Shown piece by piece: positions 1-10,639 of a stretch of 64,000 nt of DNA. The translations under genes and the position numbers were made by a program. Positions within the stretch are counted from its first letter, which is position 1, and the number at the start of each line of letters is the position of its first letter. The stretch is from Rusavskia elegans (lineage: Eukaryota > Ascomycota > Lecanoromycetes > Teloschistales > Teloschistaceae): the NCBI GenBank assembly GCA_011316305.1, contig SAUG01000092.1, positions 62,001 to 126,000 of the forward strand, in the 5' to 3' direction. The notes beneath the pieces were generated by a model. That model was not told the DNA's origin, searched no databases, and saw only the letters and a program-made list of their open reading frames with translations.

Positions 1-402
1 ACGATTCTATAGAGGCGCGCTAGAAAATTAGCTGGATAAACGAGTCTAATTATCTATAGCCGTCTATAGCCGCGATAATCGACTTTTATAATAGAAGCTT
101 TTAGCGGATAGCTACCTATTAGTACTATCGGCTACTTTTATTATATATATCGCTTTTTATTTCTATTAGATAGTTTCTTTTATTAGTCGTTAATATAATT
201 ATTAAATATATTTCTACTATTTTCTTTTTAATTACCTATATAATAAAGACGCCTTATAATATTATAACCGTACCTTCGCGGCTACGCGGGATTAGTTATA
301 ATAATCTCTACTAGAATTTCTTTACTATTTAGTAGTTCGGACTACGCCTACGGCTGTAGCTAGGCTCGAGCGTAACGCTCTTTGACGTACAGAGACGTTA
401 CA
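1..402 (+). repeat. LTR, cut by window start (411-bp LTR family, copy 1)
   Basis: This stretch aligns along its length with the two LTRs at 22816-23226 and 25756-26166, sharing blocks such as TTAGCTRG, TATCTATAGC and TAGCTAGGCTCGA. It ends with GACGTTACA, so this copy keeps the terminal CA that the other two lost to RIP (GACGTTATA). About 10 bases of the left end lie outside the window. The sequence after it does not match the internal start of the 22816 element, so it is either a solo LTR or the 3' LTR of an element lying to the left. Confidence 0.8.
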
Positions 403-545
403 AGTAATTGATTAATAATAGAATGAAAATCTATAGAAAACTAGTTTATATAAAAAAAATAAACGTTAAAGAGACGCTAAACCTATTTAGAGCCACGCTA
501 AATTTTATAGAATTGATATAGGTAATTTTAACGAGTTTTCACGAA
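403..545. repeat. Dispersed repeat, inverted partner at 62890-63041
   Basis: Starting directly after the LTR end, this block matches the reverse complement of 62890-63041 (shared: TTAATAATAGA, AAAATCTATAG, AGAGACGCTAA, GTAATTTTARCGAGTTTT). The LTR at 1-402 appears to have landed in this repeat, because the other copy continues with unrelated sequence where the LTR sits here. Its class is unknown. Confidence 0.7.
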
Positions 546-549
546 AATT

Positions 550-1015
550 AAACTGGCCGTCGGATCGAATTTCGAATCCGGATTAGTTAATCCGATACGA
601 TCCGAATCGAATTAGACTAAAATATAATCCGATTTTACCGGATTTTAAATTTAGGTTAGCTAATTCGATCCGATCTACTAAAACTAGATTTTAGTACTAA
701 ATTCTAGTATAAAAATTTAATTCTAGTATAAAAGTTATATAATTAATTTAAAATAACTCTAATTAATTAACTACGCTAGCTAAAAAGATTCTAGTTCAAT
801 TAATTATATTATCTAATTATATTACTTTTATATATAGTTAATTAATTAATTGAATATTATATTTTATTATTAATTAATTAAATAAAAAGATTTAGTAAAT
901 TTCTATCGGATATCTAAATTTAATTCGGACCCGACTATTTAGCGGATTGAATCGGTTCGACTCGCTAAAAAATTAGGTCGGATCCGACAGTTCGATAGGA
1001 ATCCGACCCGAAATA
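550..1015. repeat. CCGACCCG-rich element, inverted partner at 63450-63771
   Basis: The block opens with ACTGGCCGTCGGAT and carries repeated GATCCGA / CCGGATT motifs. The reverse complement of 63450-63771 opens with ACTGGCCGTCGGGTCGGG and shares the inner block TTAATTAACTACGCTAGCTA. Subterminal CCGACCCG-type repeats and no coding frame suggest a small non-autonomous DNA transposon, possibly hAT-like. That class is inference, since no clean 8-bp duplication was found. Confidence 0.55.
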
Positions 1016-2149
1016 GCTAGTTTAACGAAAACTATTAATTAATTTTTTAATAAATTCTTTATAAACGTTTTAATATACTAATATATTATTATAAACTATT
1101 TAAACTATTTGAAATTTATATAAAATTCAGTAGATATAGAGATACTAGCCGATAGTACCGGCTGACTAATACGCTGACTAAACCTCGTTAACCGCGGCTT
1201 ATTAGCTTTACGGGATTCGTTACCTAATTAGGCCTAGCGTTCAGCTTTATTCGCTTAGTTATAGAGGAGCTTTCTATTTATATAAAAATATTAAGCTATT
1301 ATTATTATTTTAAATCGATCTATAATAATTAGTAGTAATAAAAAGTTTATTTATATATATTATATAATATATATATAGCGTTTATAAATACTAATAATAC
1401 TAGTAACGTTATCTATATTTTCGGAAATACTAATTTTTTTAATTAAATATACTTTATTAGTAGTATTTACTAAATAACTACCGTTTTTTACTAATTATAT
1501 CTTATATATTTAGATACGATAGAAATAAACCGGTTTATTAATTAGACCCTAATTAATTACGATAGCGATCGACGAGTTATCTTTATTTCTTAATAATAGT
1601 ACTATTTTTATCGGATACTAGCTTATCGAGTTTATAGATAGAACCGATTCTAGATATATTAATAATTAGTACTGAAATATACTAGATTTATTAAATTTCG
1701 TATATAGTAATTATAGTAACTTTAAATCTTCTAGAATCGAAGTAGATAATACTATAAACGCTAAAATAAAATTATTTTCCCGGCTACCCGGATCGTTTAA
1801 ATAGCCCGATAAATAGTTAAATAGTAAGGCTATAGCGCGAGCTATTATTAAATATTTTAGAAAGAATATAGTAGAGTTCCGGAATAATTCTATATATATA
1901 CGAACCCTCGTAAATTATCGAGCCTCTTCTAAAAATAAAGAAAAGAAAAATACGATCGACGAAGCTCTAGCGGACTTTTTTATTTTATCTAAAACGGGTA
2001 TAAACCGGAAACTAAATATAGCGCGAAGCTATAGTTCTAATTCTATAGTAATACGATTTTTCGAAAAATTAGAAAAATAGAATATTATAATCTAGATAGA
2101 GTTTATAGAATTTCGCTAATAAAGTTAATAGAAGAAAAAGATACTTTTA
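1016..2149. other. RIP-mutated AT-rich stretch, unassigned
   Basis: Dense in TA and stop codons in all frames. It may hold the leader and LTR of the Gypsy relic that follows, but no LTR matching anything downstream was recognised. Confidence 0.4.
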
Positions 2150-2199
2150 CTACTATCTAAACTTTCTGCGTTTTTTACTAGAGCTAATAAATACGAGAA

Positions 2200-3540
2200 A
2201 TTTATTATAGGCGATATTAGCTACTTCTATTCTTTTTATAATAATAAATCTGCCGAGACCGGGCCTTATATTAAATATATAGATAAAGATATCTACTTCC
2301 GCGATATTTATATTTTTACCGAATAAATTAAAAACGTTATTAGATTAAATAATAAAGTTAAAGAAAACCTATAGATATATCTTCGCGATAAAACTTTATA
2401 ATAGTATTCTAACGAACTTTTAGATATAGAAAAGAAATATTTAATAAAAGACCTCGATATATAGATTAACGCCTTAATTACTCGCTTTAAACTATTAATA
2501 GAAGAAGGAATATATATCCTAAATAAAGAAAAGTATACTATCGAAAATATAAACCGTTATCGCGAACCTTGCGATTATAGCTAGACTAGGCTATAAACTA
2601 TAAAAATTACGGAAATAACTGATATTTAGTAAATTATTATATTAATATAGATAGGTTTTACTATTCCTTTTCGTATTATTCTAGTTTTTAAACTAATAGA
2701 AAAAACTACCGTTAATATATTCTTTCGATTAATAGATAATTATAAATTCGAAATCTAGACTATAGAAAAAAACTACTTCCGATAATTTCGGGAAATATTT
2801 TCTAATAATTCTAGCTATTAATAAATAGGAAATCCGTTTCTATTTCGGTTTTAACTAGTACTAGAAAATATAATATATTAATTAATATTTAGTTCCGGTT
2901 TTTCCGGATATAAATATTAATATTCTATAATTTAGTAGGCTTTTTAGCCTTTCTAGAAATATTAGCTTTCTTTTATTAAAAGAGATCTATTAGGAACGTC
3001 TTTTATTTAAAGTAGTAGGAATTTTTTTTATTTTATATTTATAAATAGATTAGAAAATCTATAAAGTAATTTTTTCCTAATATAGTAGAACTCTATACTA
3101 GTATATAGTAATAGATTTTAGGGACCTTATAATAACTAGTTCTAAAAAAGACTTTATTTCGGTTTAAATTTCTAATATTTAATACCGCTAGTTCCGTTTT
3201 AACGAACCTATTAAATAGGAGTTTATAGAAACGTATATAGCGAAGATTATCCTACTATAAAGGAAGTTTATATCTAATATATAGAATAGAATCCCGTCTA
3301 TAAATATTATAGTAATAGGTCTGCCGAATTTTATAATAAAGAGGTCGAATACTATAATAGAATTTATAAAAAATTAGAATATAAAAAAGTTAGCTCGAAT
3401 TTTATTAATACTAGGCCGAAGGTTTTATATTTATATTAGAAATATAACGCTTTATTCGAGTTAAATAATAGACTATTTAAGTATTTTAAAACTATTTACT
3501 AGAATACGGAAAGTAGCGAAGCCGAAATATAAATATTTAT
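2200..3540 (+). pseudogene. gag: Gypsy-1 gag relic
   Basis: Gag proteins form the retrotransposon particle. From about 2363 the frame reads ENLQIYLRDKTL followed by YTIENINRYREP at about 2540, once TAG/TAA are read as mutated Gln or Trp codons. This resembles the capsid region of fungal Gypsy Gag, where a stretch of the form 'YTLxDARRxREP' is common. The same frame runs on into the protease and RT. A zinc knuckle was not located with confidence. The exact start cannot be defined because ATG codons are rare after RIP. Confidence 0.6.
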
Positions 3541-3559
3541 TACCGATAAATAATCTTCT

Positions 3560-3990
3560 AGTAAAGAAAATACTTCTATACCTCGCGTAATTATTTTAAA
3601 TAATAAATAGGTTATAGGAACCGGTTTAGCCTTTAAACGTTTCTATTACGCTATATTTCTATTAGCTTTCTATCCGAATATATCCGACGTTAAAGATATA
3701 TATACTAATTTAGGATATACTATATTAATAACCGATAGAAAATTTATTTTAAAAGATATCGAAATTAAAAAACTATTAAAGAAGATTTCTATTTATAATA
3801 TAAGTAAATAAATCTATTCGACTAATAAATTCGCTATTTTTATTTTCTATTTAAAAGGCGATTTAACTATTATAGAATTTATAAAAAAAATCTATATCGT
3901 TAAAGATATATAAATTAATCTACTACAAGATATAGATATTTTAATTCCGAAAAAAATAATTCTAGATTATTAAAAATAGTAAATTATTAT
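3560..3990 (+). pseudogene. Gypsy-1 aspartic protease relic
   Basis: The retroviral-type protease cleaves the Gag-Pol polyprotein. The active-site triplet expected as Asp-Ser/Thr-Gly reads Asn-Leu-Gly at 3707-3715 (AAT TTA GGA), as G-to-A and C-to-T changes would produce. It is followed in frame by TILITDRKFI and later by a flap-like stretch ending near 3950 with DILIPKK, matching the 'DILGPE' element common after this domain. The frame is shared with gag and RT. The catalytic Asp is lost, so it is dead. Confidence 0.7.
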
Positions 3991-4839
3991 CGATAGTTAT
4001 AAAAATTTTAAAGTTAATTTTAATTCCTATATCTATAAAGAGTCTAATTTTCGATATATTATTAGAATCTAAAGTAATATTATAATAAAATCTAATAGAG
4101 TAATATAATTCCTAGTATAATATCGAGGCGATATTTCCGGAAACTATAATTTTTTTTTCGAATCTAAATTAAAATTAACTCCGAAAATAAATTTTAACTT
4201 TTATAGTAGCGTTTTTATCTATATAGTCGACGCTTTATTTAGCTTCGTAAATATCTATAACGTAAGCTACTCGCCGGTAGTTTTATTTAAACGAAATCGA
4301 TTTAGAAAAGTTATTAAAAATCGGTATAAAGAATACTATACTACTATTTCTAATATAATTCCGTTTACTATAGAATTAATATAAAATACTATTAAATATA
4401 CTATTAAGAAATTCGTAAAAACGGCAGCTATTAGAACTATAGTAATATTCGCTACCGCTATAGTTATATAAAATAGATTTATATATCGTCTAGAATTACC
4501 TAATATAATTAGTATACGGAATATTCTAATAAATTAAAACGTTTTCTATCCGGCTAATAAAGTAAATTTTAGTAAAAATTTAATAAAATTTAGCGCGAAT
4601 TTAGCTAAAAATATCGAATTCGCTAAATTAACTTTTTCTATTATATCTATTAATTTTAAACTAGAATACTGTCTATTTAATAATATTACGATTTATAGTA
4701 AACTATTAATAGCGTAATAACTAGCCGCTATTACTTCAAAATATTAAAATATATTTACCGACTAGAGAGCTATAGTAGATATTTCTAAAAAGAAATAGAT
4801 ACTAATATTTTTAAAAGAAGGAACGAAGTCTACGCCTTT

Positions 4840-5430
4840 AAAGATTTATAATTTAAGCTATACAGATCGTATTAAATTTAATAAATTCTTTAATAAATTC
4901 TTTAATAAATTCTATAAATAAGATAAAATAGAATATTCTAAATAGCTAATATCTTTTATATATCCTATTTTTATAGTATAGAGAACTCTTTTAAATAGTA
5001 TGAAAAAAGGACGAGTAATAGTTAATATCCGAAGCTTTAACGCTATTATAAAAATAAATAGTTATTTATTTTTATTATAAACGGATATTATCGCTTTAGT
5101 ATTAAAGTATTTCTATATTTCTATTATTAAAACTATAGAAAAGTTTTATTAGTTTAGAATCTAATACTATTATTATTATTAACTTACTATAGTTTTCTAT
5201 CGCGGATAGAAATAAACTTCGGTAGTATTTATAGAATATAAAAGCTTACCGCTATATATATAGCGCTAGACTAATAAACTATTCCGCTAGTTTAAAGATT
5301 TTACTAAAATCTATATAGATAATATTATAATCTTTTTATATAGTTTAGAAGAGTATCTAGAATATTTAAATAAAAATTTTTATTCTATTCCTAAAAAAAC
5401 GGGTAAGTTTTATATCTTCTAAATTATCTA
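4840..5430 (+). pseudogene. Gypsy-1 reverse transcriptase relic
   Basis: From 5000 the frame reads MKKGRVIVNIRSFNAI, the fungal Gypsy RT block normally written 'KKGRVVVDIRGLNA'. Then come YQFRI, a QTNKLFRQFKDF stretch and the catalytic box. The YVDD box reads Tyr-Ile-Asp-Asn at 5312-5323, so the second catalytic Asp is now Asn through G-to-A. RIP stops (TAG for CAG or TGG) interrupt the frame throughout. Family recognition is strong; the enzyme is not functional. Confidence 0.85.
4879..4915. repeat. 12-bp tandem repeat, 3 units
   Basis: AATAAATTCTTT is repeated about three times inside the Gypsy-1 pol region just before RT. Confidence 0.7.
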
Positions 5431-5439
5431 TAGGATATC

Positions 5440-6240
5440 TTTTAGTTCGCTTGCTTAGATAACGCGTTAATATGCTAGAAATAACTACTTTAAAGAGTAA
5501 AATTAAAGCTATTTCGGAAAAAGCTTTTCCTAAATATCTATAGAATCTAGAGTCCTATTTCGGAATAACTAGCTAGCTATATTATATAATCGCAGAATAT
5601 ATATAGCTTGCCGAACCTTTATAAAAGAGGAAGATTTTATTTATAAAAAGATTCGAACGAGGCTTTAAAGGATATAAACGTAAATTTTAATTAACGAAAT
5701 TAAATTATAATCTTATTCTAGAAGAAAAGAAATTATTTCGAATACTATAAATAGCGTTCGAACTACTAATTCTCTTCTATTATTTCGAATCTATAAGGAA
5801 ACCTTATATTAACCTAAATATATTAAAGTAATTCAATTTCGTAGTAATTATCTATTATATTAAAAAAGATTTCGATAAAAACTTTCTATCTATAAAGATA
5901 TATTTAATAATATTTCTAAATAAATTTCTTAATAGCGCTAAATGGAATTATTAGTTTACCGAATTAAAAATCGCCGGGATTATCTAAAAACTAAAAAAAG
6001 CTCGCTATTTTATTAAATTATTATTAAAGCAACTAATAATTATATATATTAATTACTCGGCGGCGGTTCCGATTTTAAAATAAATCTCGTTTAAAATAAC
6101 GAGTATCGATAAATTAAATCTAAGATTCGTTTATATATTATAGTACCTTTCGGCTTTTAATATTAAATTACGCTATAAAGCCGGCAAGATTAATATCGTT
6201 CCTAATATTTTATTATAATTCGAAACGAAGGTCTTTTATA
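5440..6240 (+). pseudogene. Gypsy-1 RNase H relic
   Basis: RNase H removes the RNA template during reverse transcription. After a frame change, the sequence reads INYSAAVPIL at about 6050-6080, the mutated form of the 'TDHSAAV' core, then KLNLRFVYI and FNIKLRYKAGKINIVPNIL, matching the RNase H tail motif 'RHKxGKxNxVPDALSRL'. The WNYQFTELKIAGI stretch at about 5945 corresponds to 'YxxTELExAGIVW'. The key Asp codons read Asn. Confidence 0.75.
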
Positions 6241-6349
6241 CGCCGGTTAAAAATAAAGAAAGTATCTTAGATATACTATACGGAAATACCGAGTTTAATA
6301 ATAAAAAAAATATTTTATAGTATATTCCGGATACTATTATACCGATATA

Positions 6350-6960
6350 TTATCTAATACTCGTCGAAATAGTAAACGAATTTAAATAGCGTATAAAAGA
6401 AAGCTACGCTAATAATAAACGATAGATTAAAATTATTATAATACTACGATTTTAAAAACGGGATTCTAATATTAGAAATAACGAATATTACGTACTAGAT
6501 ATTAATTTTCGAATATATAACGAATTCTTTTACTACGTTTCTAGAAATAGTTAAAATCGATTCTATATTTCGGAGAAATTTATAGACGAAGTTATAGATA
6601 AAATTTATAATCGATATTATTAAAAGTATTATTATATATATATAGAATTCTATCTATCGATATTTATTTATAATATATATAAAAAGATTAAAGAATATAT
6701 AGAATACTACTAATAATACTAATTAAATTAAATAAAACGGTATAAATTCTATAGCTTTTTTAATCTAATTTTTCCGAAAGTACCGTTATATATAATTATA
6801 ATAGACTTTGTACTCGCGTTATCTACGAAGTTTTCTACTAAAGATTATATACTAATAATTATATATTAATATACTAAAAAGAGTTTACTAATTTCTAGAT
6901 AAATTATTTATTCCGTAGTTAATTAGGCGAACCTCGTTATTACCGCCTTATTCGAATATA
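6350..6960 (+). pseudogene. Gypsy-1 integrase relic, truncated
   Basis: The zinc-binding N-terminal part reads YNRYY ... EYYQQYQLNQ, in which the His and Cys of the HHCC finger have become Tyr (HNRHY ... EHCQQCQLNQ expected). The first core Asp survives in IIIDFVLAL at about 6800. The second Asp/Glu part of the DDE core is missing because the sequence is replaced at about 6960 by a repeated unit. RNase H and integrase share a frame. Confidence 0.75.
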
Positions 6961-8140
6961 TTATAGTGGGAAAAAATATAATATAAAGTAGACAGATACG
7001 TGGAATATAGTTTTTTTTTAATAAATATTCGATTTCGTAACCAGTTCTAACTATACGTACCTTCTACCTTCAGACTATATCTAATTAAAAAACTTTTACC
7101 TTATAAAATATATAGAATTATCTTATATAAAACCTGCCGCTTTTTAATTTTTATTATTCTCGCTATAGAAATAATATTACTAGTTTTTATCGTTAAATAT
7201 CTAGTTTTTAGTTTCTAACATTCGTAGTTATTATTAGTCTATACTCGGGGCCCGTACTTTATCTATTAATAGATCTTAAATTTTAGTTTTAAATGTCTTT
7301 TTACTACTATAAACCTTGTTCGATTCTAAAAGTTAAATTCTATTAGCTTTCTAATCCGCTTTCGTCCTATCTTTTACTTTTGCTTCTATCTAGACCTACG
7401 CTTAATCCTAATAAAAGATCTCTATTAGTCGAGTTTAGACGTTTACTATCTCCTTTTCTTTCTATTATTTATTTTTTTAGAATCTAGTTTCCTTCCTAGA
7501 TTTTAGCTATATCTATATCTAGTTATTTTTTAACTACTTTCGTCGATCTAATCTCGCCCTAATCTTTAGTTATAGCGGGTAAAAGAAGAAACCCGCTTTT
7601 ATTATTCTCCATCCTTAGTAGAAATATAAAAATCTAAATAAACGATATTATTAAGCTTATATAAGGTATTAAATAGCCGTTTCTTCTATCGTCGTATCTA
7701 GATTAATTATATTTTACTTTCTTCTAGAATTATTATCTATTATATTTTTTTTTTCCTATAAATATTAACTAATTATATTTTCTACCCGTTTTGAACTAAT
7801 ATAAAACTCTATTTAATTTAAAGTATTTATAGCAGATTCCTTCTAGTCTTCTAATATTAATATTATTTAGATATTTAATTAGTACGTACTATCCGAATTT
7901 ATTAGCTAATAAATACGGACAGTCTTTAGAAAAAAAGGAAAATATTAATATTTAGTAGATCTTTTATTTTAAACCCCGTTTACTTTATAGAACTAAGCCT
8001 AGTACTTGTTTTTTACTACGCTTTTAATAAGAATTTAGAATTGGTTTAGTAAAAGTCTTATATTTTCTCTCGGTAGAAATAATAGACTACTATTATTAAT
8101 ACCGGCAACTCGATAAAAGACTATAATAATAATTCTATTA
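6961..8140. repeat. 1.15-kb direct repeat, copy A (LTR-like)
   Basis: Aligns with copy B at 8141-9280 with a constant offset of about 1180 bases. Shared blocks include CGATTTCGTAACC, CTATACGTACCTTC, AAAGATCTCTATTAG and GCAACTCGATAAAAG / GCGACTCGATAAAAG. A unit begins TATAGTRGRA and ends TTCTACTAT, so the ends are short inverted repeats as in an LTR with TG...CA mutated to TA...TA. On the minus strand a Lys/Glu-rich frame with only RIP-type stops can be followed for roughly 250 codons. I do not recognise it. Confidence 0.75.
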
Positions 8141-9280
8141 TTATAGTAGAAAATAATATAATATAAAATAGGTAGATACGTAGAATATAGTTAAAATTAA
8201 TAAATATTCGATTTCGTAACCGATTCTAACTATACGTACCTTCTGCCTTTAGACTATATCTAATTAAAAAGCTTCTAACTTATAATATATATAGAATCGC
8301 TTTACGTAAAATTTAACGTTTATAAATTTCTATTATTTTCGCTATAGAATTAATATTACTAGTTCTCGCTATTAAATATCCGGTTTTTAGTTTTACTTTT
8401 AGCCCGTACCTCGTCTATTAATAGATTTTAATCTTTAGTTTTAAACGTCTTTTTACTATTATAACCCTCGCTCGATTTTAAAAGTTAAATTCTATTAGCT
8501 TTCTAATACGCTTTATTCTATTTTTTACTATTAACTTTAACCTATATTTAATTCTAATAAAAGATCTCTATTAGCCGAACTTAGATATTTATTATCTCCT
8601 TTTTTTTCTATTATTTATTTTTTCGGGGTTTTATTTTTTTCTAGATTTTAGTTATATCTATATCTAATTATATTTTAACTACTTTTATTAACCTCGCCCT
8701 AATCTTTATAGCGGGTAAAAAAAAGAAACCCGCTTTTATTATTTTCGACCTTTAGTAGAAATATAAAAATATAAATAAACGACGTTATTAAATTTATATA
8801 GTTTATTAAATAGCCGTTTCTTCTATTATTATATCTAGACTAATCGTATTTTACTTTCCTTTAGAACTATTATCTATTATACTTTATTTTTCTCTAAAAT
8901 ATTTACTAATTATATTATCTACCTATTTTAAAAATACTATAGAATTCTATTCGGTATAAAATATTTATAGTAGATTTTTTTTAGTCTTCTAATATTAATA
9001 TTATCTAGATATTTATTTAGTATACTCTACCCGAATTTATTAGCTAACGAATATAGATAGTCTTTAGAAAAAAAAGAAAAATATTAATATTTAGTAGATC
9101 TTTTACTTCGAATCCTTTCTATTCTATAGAACTAAATCCGGTATTCGTTTTTTACTATACTTTTAATAAGAATTTAAAATCGGTTTAGTAAAACTTTTAT
9201 ATTTTCTCTAAATAGAAATGATAAACTACTATTACTAATACCGGCGACTCGATAAAAGTCTATAATAACGATTCTACTAT
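8141..9280. repeat. 1.15-kb direct repeat, copy B (LTR-like)
   Basis: Head-to-tail with copy A, with no spacer. It differs mainly by transitions of the RIP type plus a few small indels (1140 against 1180 bases). Two abutting LTR-like units could come from insertion of a two-LTR circle, from unequal recombination, or from a tandem duplication of a non-LTR unit. The sequence alone does not decide. Confidence 0.75.
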
Positions 9281-10639
9281 CTTTTTTTAAACTAATTATT
9301 AAAGCCGTAGAATAAGATAATTAAAATATTTAAAATTCTAAAGAATATTAGTCCTTCTCGCTTTTTTCTAATAGGTCCTTTCTAATTAGCGCTAATTTCT
9401 CTAAACGGCGAACTTCGAAAAACCAGTTTTAAAATCGTTAAAATCCGAATCTAATACGGCTTTAATTAATTATAATCTTTCCGCGGAAAGGACCGCCGGA
9501 TAGTTCTATTAAAAAAGCCGTAGTTAAATTATTTTCTAATTATAATTCTTTTTAGTCTATTTTCCGATTCGGTTTATTATATAAAAACGACGACTATATA
9601 TTATTATATTATAATAGCTCGGATACTAGTTTTTTTTTTCGATAAATTACTAGATATTAGTAAAAGATTAGTAAGTCCTATTAACGAGTTTCCTCTAATC
9701 GACCTAGCTATTTTTAAAGTTCTCGATATACTATCCTCTTTTATTTAAAAGATATACTATCGTTTTCTTCGGGCTAATAGAATATTTAAAAAGGCTGCTC
9801 GCTATATCTATTATTATAGTAAATAATAATACCCTTTTATTTTTAAATAATATTTAATTTAAAGTAGTACTATATTATCCGCGAAATAGAAATATTCTTT
9901 TTAATAAATTAACCGAAGTATAGATAATATTAAATCCTTTTTATAATAGTATATCGTCGAAGTTCTTTTTTCCTTTCTATTATTCTAAACTATTTAGCTA
10001 TTCCGGAAAATACTATAACTTCTATAATATTAGATAGGAAACCCTTTTCGCTAGCGTATCTAGACTATTTTATCTTAATTTTAAAGCGTTATAGTATCGA
10101 TATCTAGAATTTTTTTAAGATAAAAACGTCTATATTATATAGAAATAAGAGATTAATAGTTTTATTATCTATATTAAAATTTATCGGTCTATAAATTACT
10201 TTTTAAATTTATTCTAACCCCGCTTTATAATTAATATATTATCTAAAAATATAAAATTACTATTAATAGAATCTAATCCGATTATTATAAATATTTACGA
10301 TTTAGATATAAATTAATAGCGTAGATTATAAATATAATATCTATATACTTTTTCCCGAAATACTGATATTTCGGTAATTTCGTAAAAATAGGAAATATTT
10401 TATTAAAAGTTCTATATATATTAGCTACCTACTTTAAAAAGTTTAGATTAATAAAATTATTATTCTAGTACTAGAAACCGTATATAGAACTAAGATCCTA
10501 AACCGATATTCTTTAATATAAGCCGATATAAACTCTAAAGTACGTATTTATAATAAAATTAAACTTTCGACTAGATAGCCTATAGATTTTATATATCTAA
10601 TTTCTAGTAAATAACTAGAAATATTTTAAACCGAGGTTT
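9281..10639. other. RIP-mutated stretch, unassigned
   Basis: No domain or repeat was recognised on either strand. Stops are dense, CpG is retained and TpG is nearly absent. Confidence 0.4.

Larger units (their letters stand above)
2150..6960 (+). mobile_element. Ty3/Gypsy retrotransposon relic (Gypsy-1)
   Basis: Domains occur in the Gypsy order gag, protease, reverse transcriptase, RNase H, integrase on the plus strand. Gag, protease and RT share one reading frame (codon starts congruent to 2 modulo 3) over about 3 kb despite many RIP stops. RNase H and integrase lie one frame away, so at least one indel or frameshift occurred near 5.43 kb. The integrase core breaks off at the 1.15-kb tandem repeats and its remainder was not found beyond them. 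No flanking LTR pair was recognised. Confidence 0.85.
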
